Source of the DNA: Capsicum annuum | Taxonomy: Eukaryota > Streptophyta > Magnoliopsida > Solanales > Solanaceae | Length of the DNA stretch: 64,000 nt | Reading direction: 5' to 3' | Assembly (NCBI RefSeq): GCF_002878395.1 | Contig: NC_061120.1 | Location: 119,166,585-119,230,584 of the forward strand | In this document: positions 32,401-43,889 of the stretch, piece by piece | How positions within the stretch are numbered: position 1 is the first letter of the stretch | Layout: each line of letters begins with the position of its first letter | Position numbers and translations under genes: made by a program | The notes under the pieces: model-generated | What the model was told of the DNA's origin: nothing | Databases searched by the model: none | The model's input: the letters and a program-made list of their open reading frames with translations, nothing else

Positions 32401-34156
32401 ATGTAACCCGAGGGTTCAAGTGCTCCATCAATTGGTAATGATATCAATGAGGTCAAGATGGCCAGACTTAAGGCCATATCTTGTAAATTAGCAAGGTTGG
32501 CTTTGAATATAGGTGCAATGAAAGGTGATTTGGGTTCAGCAAAGGGTTATGTGAGATCAATGAAGGTAACATGATTAGATTGAAAGCGGGAGTTGATAGA
32601 CTATGCCCACTAAAGCAGCCCCAAAACCAAAACCAAAGTCCATCAACCCGAGAGTTAAGTAGATCATTGAAGCAAGTCCAACAAAAAGGAATTGGTTCTC
32701 AAATACTACCTCAAAATCCAAAGTACCAAGTTCCAAACTCACTTGACCAAAGTCCATACCCTTCACAAGTTCAAACACCTCAAGTCCAAAGATCCTACAC
32801 TTCACAAAATCCAATGCCTCCTCTCCACAAGTTAGAATCCAAAGAGAATGAGGCCAAGCCTCAAGATGAAGAGAAGCTTGATGTTGAGATATAAGAAGAG
32901 TATGAAGAAAAGAGTGTAAGGGAAAGGGAAACCATGGGTAGTGAAGTTGAAAGGGTAAAGAAAAGCTTGATTGTGGATCTTGTCCACAAAGAATACTTGT
33001 CACTCACTAACCCAAATGTTAGAACTTTGCCTAGCATTGATTCTTCTTATGTGCAGGTACATAATGATATATTTCCAAAGGAGAATCAAAAGGAAATCCC
33101 TCCCAAACATTTTGGTGTTCCCATTGCACCCTTGGCCGAGAATTCAAAATAAGTGGGTTGCCCTAGTACAAACCAAGTTAAAATTGGTATACTCTACACT
33201 CCCTTAAGTTTAAAATATTGTGATGTGGCTATTATTATCCAAGGTGATGTTATTTCAGGTTTACCTAGTGTAGAAAATCATTAATATTTCCTTAGTAGCT
33301 CTCTTGTTGTGTATAATGAACAATGTGCTCCTAAGACTAGCTCACTAATTGAACATGAGAATGGTGTGTTTGAAAACATTCAAGATAGTTTTTATTCTTA
33401 TAATTTTGATCATGATGTTGAACTTGACACCTTGAGTTCATATGTTGAAAACTGTGGTACTAGTTTTACTCAAGGTAATTATGTGTTTGGAAAACTTGTG
33501 AATAAAGGTGTGTTTGTTCTTAGGAGAAGACTTCTAGGCCACAACTCTTTATTCTTGAATGATAACCTTCTCTTAAGGGTAATTGTCTTGATTGATTTTA
33601 AGTATGATAGCCTAGTAAAGGGATGGGTTAATCTTAGCTTATACCCTTAGCTACATCATCCATTTGATCCTGAAATACTAGTGGGGTGTAGAAGGGATTA
33701 CCTCGGCTTGTGTTTATTTTCCTTTGATGTTTACCTTAGCTCTATCCTTTGTAATTCATATACTAAGTGTTTCATGGACAAAATAAGGGATTTCTGGTCG
33801 TATTTCAAATATGTAACCCCTTGGCGTGATAGACTAGTGAAAGGGATGGCTTATCTCAATTTAGACCCTAGTCTACTACTTCCATTTGATCCCAGTGCAC
33901 TTATGGGGTATGGGAGTTGTATTTTAATTAATTCCCATTAACTTTTGACGTTGATGTCATTCACTTCCTTTGTATCCTTTATACCAATCTTTTCATGTCA
34001 AATATTAAGGATATGTGGATGTATGTTAAGTGTGAACCACCTTGTAGTGATGATATAATTGTGGTACTAATGCTAACCCTCCTACCAAGAGGATTGTGTG
34101 CTTGTTTTCTTCTCTTTTTGGTTTTACAAGATGTAAATTTGAGGACAAATTCCTTT
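32401..34156 (+). pseudogene. Unknown ORF of element B, conserved with element C
   Basis: I do not recognise this protein. It starts at ATG 32401, aligned with the C start, but codon 2 is TAA. After a frame change near 32570 one frame runs to 33941 with only a few stops (about 32892, 33150, 33282, 33648). In order it shows GNDINEVKMARLKAI, MIRLKAGVDRLC (32571-32608), a glutamine/proline/serine-rich stretch to about 32850, an acidic and lysine-rich stretch, SSYVQVHNDIFPKE (33034-33075) and KTSSLIEHENGVFENIQ (33333-33385). Two diverged repeats then follow, each with a FDV...YTK/YTN...W block and a KGW/KGM...L-P-FDP block. Near the end LLPRGLCACF and VNLRTNSF precede the purine tract, the latter like CRM pol. 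C shares these blocks. It carries no RT or integrase motif. It may be a very diverged gag or a captured or new protein. Confidence 0.6.
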
Positions 34157-34157
34157 T

Positions 34158-34170
34158 AAGATGGAGAGGA
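34158..34170 (+). other. Polypurine tract of element B
   Basis: 'aagatggagagga' directly before LTR2. It is nearly identical to the tracts of C and I, and it encodes part of the conserved pol-like terminus. Confidence 0.85.
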
Positions 34171-34865
34171 TAATACAATCATAAAGAGCACAAAGAGTAC
34201 AAGGTATTGTCAAAGGTTCAAGTTTTGGACTGAAGACCTTTGGAGCCTTTTCAAATCCTTGGCCAAGTTAGGAAAGAAGAAAGAATTCCAACATCTCATA
34301 GTCTCCCCTCATTAAGGGAAAAATGGAATTTATACTCTATATTTCCTACCCTAATGGGCGCCTTCAACTAATGGCATGGAGGTCTTTTGATCTCTCTTTT
34401 TTACACTCTAAAGGAGCAGCCTTCATTAAGGGTATTTTAGTCATTATCTTGTAATAGTATAAATAGACCTTTTAGGTATTATTTTCATTAGTTTTTGGAC
34501 ATTTTGAATGAGTTACTTCTAAATTATAGTCTTTTTCTTCTCCTAGAGAGAGAATCCAAAACTAGGGTTAATACTAAGTGATGAATTTCACTTGTATTGA
34601 CAAATTAGCAAGAAAGGTGGGTGTTTAGGATTGTGAATTCCTTTGTGTCCACCTAAGAATGGGGTGTAATCAACGTTGGTTATTTATGTTTAAGTGTTTA
34701 ATATACACTTTGGTGATTCTCATGAATGTTGGTTATTGTCTCATTATCTATCCTTTACTTTCAATGCAATCTTCTTAGTGTTTCTACTTCATCTCCCTTT
34801 CTTGTAGTTGCGGGTTTTTGCTTCTTTAGTCTTTAATTTTGGTTGTAGCTTTGTTTTAGTTATCA
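34171..34865 (+). repeat. 3' LTR of element B
   Basis: It starts TAATACAATC, with the TG changed to TA, and ends 'gttatca'. The TATA box is at 34458-34466. AAAAC follows. Confidence 0.88.
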
Positions 34866-36481
34866 AAAACTCTATAAATTCTCCAAGGTCAAGATACTTA
34901 GTGTTTTCAAGGAGTTGTTAATCTAAGGGATCAAGGGTTGAATTCTCTCCATAAATCTTGGTATTTTAGGCATGTTACTCTTCCCCAATTCTCAATCTAT
35001 GAAAAGCATATGTTTTACATGGTTTAAATTGTATGGATTTGAATATGGGCTTTGATGTGGTTGAGGGTTTGACATGGTTGATTCTTAAATTGTTTTCCAA
35101 TGATTAATTATGCATTATTTATGCTTTAATAATAGTTTTAAACTTGTGGGGTGTATGGGAATGGTGAATAAACTAAGGGGCCATGATTTTCCCCAAACTG
35201 ATGTTTTGAGATTAGAATTTGTTTTGAATTGTCGTGTTCCCTCAACCACTTATGTAACTGTCTTTGAATTATGAAATTGTCACTTTGGTTTGACTTACAT
35301 ACCAATGTTATTGCATTGCATAAATGATTAAATAATGAACAAGGATTTTGAAAGTCTTGTTAGCTATGATTTGATTTAATAAAAAAAAGGGGCCAAGGCA
35401 TTCATCCAAGTTAATGTGATTATTATGGCATAGAGACAAGCTTGCAAGTATAAGGGTATGAAGATACCCTTGGTGTTCCTTAATAGTTGGTTCATTGGTT
35501 AATAAATAGGTTATGTGAAATATTTTTTAAAATTGGGATTATGGGTTATGTATCTAAGACATGAAGGTGTGGGTCTTGGATGACTTATACTGGAAACTCA
35601 TGTTTACCGACATGAGATTTGATCTTGATGACCTGTGTGCATGGTTCACACTATTGATATATTTGTATATTGGACTAACGTATGGTTGAGGTATTCCCTG
35701 GTATCCTTGATACTTTCGGTTCCTATGGCTAACACGCACTGGGGCCTTTTCAGTAGGGGAGATAAATCCATATAGCCGTGGGTGCCTATTTATGATGTTA
35801 GAGCTACATAATCTAGGATAAAGTTTACTTCGTGTTAAGCCTTGTTCCCTATCCCGGCATGACATACTTATACATACATGTATATAGTTATATATATATA
35901 TATATATATATAAAAATGTGTGCATTGGTTTCGAATGAATTGAAATGTGGATCCTAGTATTATTTTATCCCCCATCCCTGAGTTACATGATAGTTCTAAA
36001 CCCACTAATTATCTCTAGACATTGTATCCTCATGGGATGCAGGCACCGGAGATACTGTTAATTTTCCTGCACAGTGTTAGGTGGATCGGCTCGGTTCGTC
36101 AGTCGTTGGTGGTGAAGTAGTGAGCTTTCATTCTCTGAAAGATTCGGTAATTTCATCAGTTTCCTTACTTAGACTAGAATTGAAAAGTTAAAATTATTAT
36201 TTTCATTGTTAGAGCCGGGGGCATGTCCCGACTTAGATTGGCTTTCGGTATTATTTAGAGGATTTGTGGATATTATTGTGGACTTGGGTGGTTTTAATTA
36301 TTGTTTGTTTGATATTTAGTTACCTTGGATTCCTTTGAGCCTTTGTCTTATCTTGTTATATTTTTGAAATTTATCCTCTATTGGGCATTATGCTCATTTT
36401 GACTAGGTCATAGGGTTGGTCTATGATCCTCGGTGGACTTGAGATACCTATCACAGCCAGGCCCTGGTTTGAGTTGTGACA
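34866..36481 (+). repeat. 5' LTR of element A, second part
   Basis: It resumes after element B (34866-34870 is the duplicated AAAAC) and aligns with 46465-47159. It ends 'tttgagttgtgaca'. It contains a (TA)n microsatellite at 35885-35912. Confidence 0.85.
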
Positions 36482-36485
36482 AAGT

Positions 36486-36498
36486 TGGTATCAAACCC
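36486..36498 (+). other. Primer binding site of element A (tRNA-Met type)
   Basis: 'tggtatcaaaccc' lies four bases after the LTR end, as in L, with decay at the 3' side. Confidence 0.8.
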
Positions 36499-36579
36499 TA
36501 GGTTTTGTGTCAGTCGGTTTCCACAAATTCATGTCAAGTAGATTCTCTTTTATGGGTGTGTAAAGCCACACTTATATGA

Positions 36580-37062
36580 AAGAACAAGATGAATATTTAA
36601 GAGTTGACCAAAGTTTGACCCCTAACCAAGTGAACCCTAATCTCCAATTTTAATTTATACCTAGGTTCCTTATGCCAAGGTGAGCTCAAATATCAACAAA
36701 TAAGTCACAAAACACGTCACCAACTCAAACCCAAAATGGATCTAGCTTCTTCAAAGATTCAAAACGCCATAGTCATGGTAGATCTAGCTCAAAATCGACC
36801 AAACCTTGTTCCAAGTGTAGATCTAGACTCTCTAGGTGCTAGATAACAAGTATCTAGCACTTGAAACGAAAAAAATACAATAAAAATGAGTATATCTAAC
36901 CAACAACTTTCGGATCTACACAAACAACACAAGACAACACAATTTTTTTGCGTTTTTTTTTTTTGAGTTTTTGACTCCTTTTTATGAGATTTTCTTAATA
37001 AGGACACTAAAACCAAGATTTAGAGATGTTGGAATAACCCTAACCAAGGCTTTTATACCAAA
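36580..37062 (-). repeat. Extra partial leader of a second C-type unit
   Basis: It matches 40002-40479 (reverse leader plus primer site) over its whole length, including the primer complement at 37044-37060. It lies outside the left LTR of C, giving LTR-interior-LTR-partial interior on the minus strand. The left end at about 36580 is an abrupt junction with the leader of A. Confidence 0.8.
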
Positions 37063-37726
37063 TGATACACCAAAACAAGATAATAACCAAATTTAAGGAC
37101 TTGAGACACAAAAATCAGCAACCACAAGACAAAGAAAACAACACATAGAAAGGAGATAAAGAAGAAGATTGCATAAATGTAAAGGATATGTAATGATACC
37201 CTCACCAAAACCAATGAATACCACCAAGGTGTGTATCAAACACCAAGACACACAACACCAATATTAGATTAAACCTCAATCTTAGGTGGACCAAAGGGAT
37301 CAAGTCCTTAAGCACCACCTTTCTTTGCCAAAGTGCCAATACAAGATTGACCTTGATTCTAATGTCTTTTCCAAGACCTATAGCTAATCTAAGAGAAAAC
37401 TACACTAAGAGTAATACTCAATTTCAATTCATCAAAGTATAAGGAAAATAGAAGCTAATAGGTCTATTTATACTATTACATAACAATGACTAAAATACCC
37501 TTAATGAGGGCTTGAGAAAAGGGCACCCCTTGAGTGTTATTTTGGAGTGAAAAAGGTCCTTAATGCCCTTAATGATAGGGGCCTATTGAGTGTAACAACC
37601 CCTCCTTCTTTCTTATCTTGACCAAGGCTTCAAAATACTCCAAAAAGGTCTTCAATTGCTTGCCAACCCCGAAGCTTGAACCTTGGATAATGTCTTATGC
37701 TCTTGGTGCTACTTGTGTTTGTATCA
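37063..37726 (-). repeat. 3' LTR of element C (left)
   Basis: On the minus strand it starts TGATACAAACAC after the polypurine tract. Its TATA box is the reverse of 'tctatttata' (37463-37472). Because a primer site also lies on its far side, it doubles as the 5' LTR of the partial second unit. Confidence 0.87.
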
Positions 37727-37740
37727 TCCTCTCCATCTTG
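37727..37740 (-). other. Polypurine tract of element C
   Basis: The minus strand reads 'caagatggagagga', identical in core to the tracts of B and I. Confidence 0.87.
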
Positions 37741-39215
37741 AAAGGAGTTTTTCCTCTAATTCAGATCTTGAAAAAACAAAGAGAGAGAAAAACAAACACA
37801 TAATCCTCTTGGTAGGAGGGTTGGTATTAGTACCACAACTATATCATTACTCCAAGGTGGTTCATACTTAACATACATCTATGTATCCCTGGTATTTGGC
37901 ATAAAAAACTTGGCATAAAGGATACAAATGAAATAAAGGGCATCAACATCAAAAGGTAATGAGAATGAACCAAAACTACACCTCCCACATCTCAAAGGTA
38001 TTTCGGGGTCAAAGGGAAGTAGTAGGTATGGGTCTAGGCCGAAACTACCCACCCTTGTACTTGAGGATCAAAATCATGACTTCCCAAAACACCACACATA
38101 ATTTTGACATACACATGGTCAACTTGAACAATATTAACTTCTTGAATTTCATTACACAAGTTCAAAGGACTATGTTCCATATCAAGATCAACACTACAAT
38201 CGTCAACACTAACTTGGAAATTCTCAAGCCTACCTTTCTCATGTTCAAGTAGTGAACTAGTTTTCAGAGCAAGTTGATCATTATTCACAAAAAAAGTGTT
38301 ACTAAGGAAGGAGGTATGAATTTGTAAACCCAAAACCTCTTCACAATACACTAATTCATAATATTTTGAGTTCAAGGAAGTGTTGAGAATAGTAAAGTCA
38401 GCTCGGGTTGGGCTTGGGAAGTCTACCTTTTTAGAGACCTCGGTCAAGGTAGTCACTAGTTCATTTCCCATGTTTTTATGTGGAACTCCTTTTGGATCCT
38501 TCATGGATATCATTTTATCTTGTACCTGCACATAAGAAAAATCAAAGCTAGGAAAAATACTAGCTTTTGGGTTAGGAAGTAACAAGGCACACTTGTGGGC
38601 AAGTCCCATAATCAAATTTGCTTCTCCCTTTCCAAGCTCACATTTCGAGACATCCCCTTCCTTTTCCTTCTTCCTTTTCCTTATTTCTTTTCTGACATTC
38701 TTCTTGTACCTTACCATCCATTTCCTCTCTATTTTGAGGCTCGGCCTCACTTTTCTTGGGTTCTAGCTCTTTCTTTTCTTTAACTTGGATGGAGGGAATT
38801 CATTTTTGGGAAGTTTGGATGGGGAAACCAGGTTTGGTTGAAGGAGGATTTGAATTGATGGCCTTGGATTTGGTAAAGTGTAGGATCTTTGGTTTTGAGG
38901 GGTTTGAACTTATGGAGGGTTTGGTGGACATAGTCTATCACATAGTCTATCAACCCACGCCTTCATTCTAATCACACCACCCTTCATAGTCACCATTTCA
39001 CTCCTCATAGCATCCATATCACCCTTCATGTCTCTCATTATAGAATCCATATCACATTTTATGTCTCTCCTCATAGAATCTATATCACCCTTTATGTCTC
39101 TCCTCATAGCATCCACATCACCCTTCATATCTCGGGCAAGTGCATCAAATCGAGCCATCAAGGCTCCCAAAACATCATTACCCAATGGTTGGGATATGGT
39201 ACCCTCAGATTCCAT
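37741..39215 (-). pseudogene. Unknown ORF of element C with 11-residue coiled-coil repeats
   Basis: This protein is not recognised. The likely start is ATG 39215 (aligned with B), in a frame that stays open from 39251. In order: LGNDVLGALMARFDALAR, four 11-residue repeats (39131-39000) of the type DMKGDVDAMRR, GGVIRMKAWVDRLCDRLC, a stop at 38910, another before 38750, a basic KNVRKEIRKRKKEKE stretch, then FSYVQVQDK, LALKTSSLLEHEKGRLEN, and FDPQVQGWV with a stop at 38034. Beyond, DPYLLLPFDPEIP, a FDVDAL...YAKFFM block, LLPRGLCVCF and a CRM-like terminus reach the purine tract. Only a few stops interrupt about 490 codons, so it is better preserved than gag-pol of A. Conservation with B suggests it once was functional. 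The repeats predict a helical coiled coil, as in gag multimerisation regions; that role is inference. Confidence 0.62.
39000..39131 (-). repeat. 33-bp coding minisatellite (four units)
   Basis: Four exact-phase 33-bp units encode D-(M/I)-K-(G/C)-D-x-D-(A/S)-(M/I)-x-R repeats. Element B has lost or never had most of this array at the corresponding site (about 32450-32570). Confidence 0.85.
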
Positions 39216-40460
39216 CTCAATTGTACCTAACAAAAGCAAAAAAAATATCAAGAGGAAAACCTACAAAATGAACAAACACGTTAGTTCAAAAGCCTCACCC
39301 TCTCACACTCGGCTTTACCTATACTTGGTCTTTCAAGTATTGATACCTTAGAAAATATTTGGAAAATGAATTTGGGATGGTTCTACTTTGATCTGGAATT
39401 GATTTTTGTTTGAGATAACCCAAAGAAAAATAGCTTTCGGACTTGAACCAACAAGATACTATGAATTAAAAACAAGAAAAGCACACAAAAATCAAAGACA
39501 CGAAACAAAATGGACTCTAGACTAATTACCAACCGAGTAGGTACATACTAGTTTGTTAATTATTAATACAATTTAACATACAAGAAACTAGAATCAAAAA
39601 TGAGAAACTAGAAAAATCTAACTAGGAACTCAATTTGGCCGTTTAGTTAATGATGATGTACCATTCAATGATTGGACATTGAGCTTCAAACATTTTCAAT
39701 CCCAAATGTCAACTCTTGGCCTAACACAACTTTGGGAAATGAGGATGATGATTTGAGGGATAAATAATAAGTTTTGGAGCCATTTTAATGCTCCAATTGA
39801 AATTCAAAAATAATGGTCCCCCTCTTTGTATGTGGATTGTATTTGAATTATTCCTTTTGTTTCCTCTTTCTTTTGGATGAATAAGAATATTTCAAGGAAT
39901 ATTCCTTTACAAACACCAAGTACACTCTCTTACTTATCCTTTTTTGTATCAAACACATTCTTTGAATATTCTTCCTTAGCAAGACTTGATGAAGATGGAA
40001 GAACAAAATGAATATTTAAGAGTTGACCAAAGTTTGACCCATAACCAAATGAACCATAATCTCTAATTTTCTTTTAGACCTAGGTTCCTTAGGCTAAGGT
40101 GAGTTCAAATATCAACAAATAAGTCACAAAACACGTCACCAACTCAAACCCAAAACGGATCTAGCTTCTTCAAAGCTTCAAAACGTCATAGCCATGGTGG
40201 ATCTAGCTCAAAATCGACCAAATCTTGTTCCAAGTGTAGATATAGACTCCATAGGTTCTAGAGAACAAGGATATAGAATTTGAAACCAACAAAATACAAT
40301 AAAAATGACCAGATCTAACCAACAACATTCGGATCTACACAAACAACACAAGACAACACCATTTTTTTTTAGTTTTTTTTCTGGTTTTTGACTCTTTTTT
40401 GTGAGATTTTCTTAATAAGGACACTAAAAACAAGATTTAGGGATGTTGGAACAACCCTAA
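39216..40460 (-). other. Untranslated leader of element C
   Basis: Reverse-strand leader homologous to B and D leaders. It ends in a possible splice acceptor 'tttgcttttgttag' about 10 bases before the start codon region. Confidence 0.6.
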
Positions 40461-40477
40461 CCAAGGCTTTTATACCA
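40461..40477 (-). other. Primer binding site of element C
   Basis: The minus strand reads 'tggtataaaagccttgg', two bases after the LTR. This is a tRNA-Met-type site with TATAAAA in place of TATCAGA. Confidence 0.7.
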
Positions 40478-40479
40478 AA

Positions 40480-41143
40480 TTATACACTAAAACAAGCTAA
40501 TAACCGAATTTAAGGACTTGAGACACAAAAATCAGCAACCACAAAACAAAGAAAACAACACATACAAAGGAGATAAAGAAGAAGATTGCATAAATATAAA
40601 GGATAGGTAATGAGACCCTCACCAACACCGATGAATACCAAAAAGGTGTGTATAAAACACCAAGATATACAAAACTAATATTGGATTAAACCTCACTCTT
40701 AGGTGGATCAAAGAGATCTAGTCCTTAAGCACCACCTTTCTTTGCCAAAGTGCCAATACAAGATTGACCTTGATTCTAATGTTTTTTCCAAGACCTATAG
40801 CTAATATAAGAGAAAAATACACTAATATTAATACTTAATTTTAATTCATCAAAGTCTAAGGAAAATAGAAGTTAATAGGTCTATTTATACTATTACATAA
40901 CAATGACTAAAATGCCCTTAATGAGGGCTTGAGAAAAGGGCGCCCCTTGAGTGTTATTTTAGAGTGAAAAAGGACCTTAATGCCCTTAATGATAGGTTAC
41001 TCTTGATTATAACAACCCCTCCTCCTTTCTTCTCTTAAGCAAGGCTTTAAAATACTCCAAAGAGGTCTTCAATTGCTTGCTAATCCCAAAGCCTGAACCT
41101 TGGACAATGTCTTATGTTGTTTGTGCTACTTGTGCTTGTGTCA
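40480..41143 (-). repeat. 5' LTR of element C (right)
   Basis: 664 bp, starting TGACACAAGC on the minus strand and aligned throughout with 37063-37726. Confidence 0.87.
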
Positions 41144-42680
41144 AAACTCCTCTATCCCATTTGAGGACAATATATGTGGGACTCGTCCTACTCAAAGAGT
41201 TTAGACCCGATCTAGGGTTGTGACTTCAAATTGCCCCAGTGGAGTTCCACCAACCCCTACTGATCCTTCTCCCACTAGTAACACTCCTGCTCAATCACCT
41301 CCAGGAGATATTACCAATGCTAAGTTTTAATATTCCATTTATCTATTAACCTAATTAGTGACATCTTAGTCACATAAGTTGGGTCTTGCTAGTGTTGTTA
41401 TGAGTTCTTTGGAGGAACTAGGGTTGGCCAATTTATGTGGCTGAATCCTCAGGTTCTAAGGTTGTGGAGGATCCTTAAGAGTTCATAGATGAGATGGAGA
41501 ATATTCTCTATGTGATGTATGCCTCTAACTCTATAGGTGTGGAATTTATTGCATACTAGTTGAAGGATATGATGTATTAGTTGTATGAGGAGTGGGATCA
41601 GTCTAGGGCAGATGATATAGAGTTGGCATTATAGTAAAATTTCTCAGGTTTTTTTCTTGACCGCTTCTTTCCTCAAGAGTTGAGGTAGGATAAGGCTAAG
41701 TAGTTTATGAATTTAAAGCAAGGCAAGATGAATGTGAAGGAGTATGCCTTAAAAATTTTATCAGCTATCCCATTATACTGTTGAGCTAGTTCTAATATGA
41801 GGGATGAGGAAGTTTGCTTTGAGTTTGTTGCGATACTTGGTGTTGGAGTGTAAGGCCACCTTATTAAATAGTGACATAGATATCTCTAGACGTGTGGTGT
41901 ATATGCAGCAGGTAGTAGATGAAAAGAATAAATAAATTAAAATAAAGGAGAGGCAAAGTAATAGATCCCAATTTTTTTAGCAGGGTAGTGGCTAGCAAAA
42001 TAGTGGCAAGGACGGCAGTCAATGGTCTAAGAAGAAGTGGGGAACTTCTGGTTCATATTCTACGGCTAGTGTTCCATATCTTAAGTTGTCTGGTGATCAC
42101 TGTTTTTAGAGAAATAGTGGATTTAAGGCACAAGGTGCCTAATCTCAGGCCAGTGGGGCTCTATCAGCTTTATTTTATCCCTCTTGTCATTTCTATGGTC
42201 AGGTGCATCATGGCTTTTGTTATGAGTATAGGAATAAGTGTTTTAGATATGATTATCCTAGCTATATTAAGAGGAACTTTTCTTCAGGCGATGTTGCTAA
42301 GAGGGCTAATAAGGTCCCAGTTACTGCTTCTTCTGTTTCTGCTCCAAAGGGTTCTACTTCTGGCTCCAGCACTGGTTGGAATCATCTATATGCTCTTGCC
42401 ACCCATCAAGATTCTAAGGAATCTCCTGATGTTGTTACTGGTATGGTAAAAATCTTTTCCCGTTATGTATATTTTCTTCTTGATCCTAGATCTACTTTCT
42501 CTTATGTGACCCCTTATATGGCTATTCATTTTGGTTTTGATCCTGAGTGTATTTCTAATCCCTTTTTGTTTCTACCTCGATGGGTGAATCTATTGTATCT
42601 ATAATAGTTTATCAGAGTTATGTGGAATCTATTTATGGTAGGGAGATACCTAATTGAATTAGACATGTTAGACTTTAATG
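41144..42680 (+). pseudogene. Gag-protease remnant of element A
   Basis: Gag resumes right after element C. A proline/serine-rich N-terminus (PSGVPPTPTDPSPTSNT, near 41245) leads to capsid blocks PQEFIDEMENILYVM (about 41476-41520), FLDRFFPQELR (41655-41690) and GKMNVKEYALKIL (41725-41765), all typical of Tekay/Del gag. A zinc-knuckle remnant near 42185-42245 (CHFYGQVHHGFC and a following C) is strongly degraded. The protease region reads LLDPRSTFSYVTPYMAIHFGF (about 42478-42540), where DPGST is expected, so the catalytic glycine has become arginine. Stops and frame changes are frequent. The open stretches 41988-42449 and 42203-42604 are in different frames, and the second carries the recognisable protein. 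Confidence 0.82.
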
Positions 42681-43014
42681 TGATTTTGGGGATGGAATAG
42701 TTACACTTATTCTATGTATCTATCAATTGTTGGACTGAAGGGTTAATTTTTAATTCCTGAATGAGCCAGTGGTTGAGAAGGAAGGTAGTTACCTAGTACC
42801 CAAGTGATATTTTATTTCTTATCTTAGAGCCTAAAAATTCATTTCCAAGGGGTGTCTCTATCATTTAGTGCATGTTAAGTATTCTAGATTCAAATATCCC
42901 TCTTCGCAATAGATCCCTATGGTCTATGAGTTTCCTGAGGTGTTTTCTAATTATCTTCCCAGTGTTCCTCCCAATAGGGAAATTGATTTTGGGATTGATC
43001 TTCTATCGGACACT

Positions 43015-43860
43015 CGTCCTATCTAGATCCCTCCATACAGAATGGCTCCTACTGAGTTGAAGTAACTTAAGAAGAAGGTGAAATATCTTCTAGATAAGGG
43101 TTTTATTTTCCCTAGAGTTTTATTCATGGAGTGTTTTGACACTCTTCGTGCACAACAAGGATGGGTACCTTAGAATATGTATAGATTACCGCCAGTTGAA
43201 TAGGGTGACCGTGAAGAATAAGAACCCTCTTCCTAGGATTGATGACCATTTGATCAGCTTCAGAAAGCTAAGTACTTTTATAATATTGATCTTCAGTTGA
43301 GATATCATCAATTAAAGATTAAGGAGGTGGATATCCCTAAGACTACTTTTCAAACCCAATATGGTCATTTTGAGTTTTGGCGATGTTCTTTGAATAATGC
43401 TCGAAGGTATTCATAGATCTTATGAACTGGGTATTCTGTCAGTTCTTGGATTCATTTGTTATTGTATTTATTAATAATATTTTGGTGTACTCTAAGAGTG
43501 AGACAGAGCATACCGATCACCTTTACCTTGTGTTGCAAACCTTGAAAGATTAGTGGTTGTATGTAAAGTTCTCAAAGTGTGAATTCTAGTTCAATGTTGT
43601 GACCTATCTGGGTCATGTTGTTTCTAGTTAAGGGATTATGGTATATCTATAGAAAGTTGGGGTGGTTAAGAAGTTGCCTACACCCATGACTCCAATCAAT
43701 ATTTGGAGCTTCTTATGCTTAGCTGGATATTATAGATGGTTTGTGGAGAGTATCTCTTCCCTTACAACCATATTGACTAAGTTGACTCATAAAAAGGTAA
43801 AGTTCATGTAGTTTGATGCTTGTGAGGATAGTTTTATAAGTTGAAGGATAAGTTGATTTC
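43015..43860 (+). pseudogene. Reverse transcriptase remnant of element A
   Basis: Readable RT blocks are PPYRMAPTELK (43030-43060), YLLDKGFIF, IDLQLRYHQLKIKEVDIPKT (43285-43345), QTQYGHFEF and LAGYYR-like remnants (43720). Frame changes and stops occur between nearly all blocks. The catalytic segment near 43455-43490 (LLIIFWCT in one frame) no longer shows a YxDD motif. Confidence 0.82.
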
Positions 43861-43889
43861 GGCTCTGATTTTGACTCTGTCCAATAGTA

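Larger units (their letters stand above)
30443..34865 (+). mobile_element. Element B: complete non-autonomous CRM-like LTR retrotransposon
   Basis: LTRs of about 696 and 695 bp flank a 3-kb interior with primer site, one broken ORF and a polypurine tract. The target duplication AAAAC (30438-30442 and 34866-34870) is perfect. The ORF is not gag-pol. It is homologous to the ORF of element C and ends in codons resembling the CRM pol terminus. The insertion splits the 5' LTR of A, so B is younger than A. Confidence 0.9.
37063..41143 (-). mobile_element. Element C: non-autonomous CRM-like LTR retrotransposon in tandem form
   Basis: Two 664-bp LTRs (37063-37726 and 40480-41143) flank primer site, leader, one long ORF and a polypurine tract, all on the minus strand. 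A second leader copy adjoins the left LTR. Structure and ORF are homologous to element B. No matching target duplication is seen across the pair of outer ends, consistent with recombination between copies or truncation. It interrupts the leader of A, whose gag resumes at about 41144. Confidence 0.88.

Noticed and set aside
32575..33003. 142-codon minus-strand frame
   Set aside because: Antisense shadow of the element B ORF, whose sense frame is conserved with element C.
35554..35925. 123-codon minus-strand frame
   Set aside because: It lies in the 5' LTR of element A, starts in a (TA)n tract and is not preserved as a protein elsewhere.
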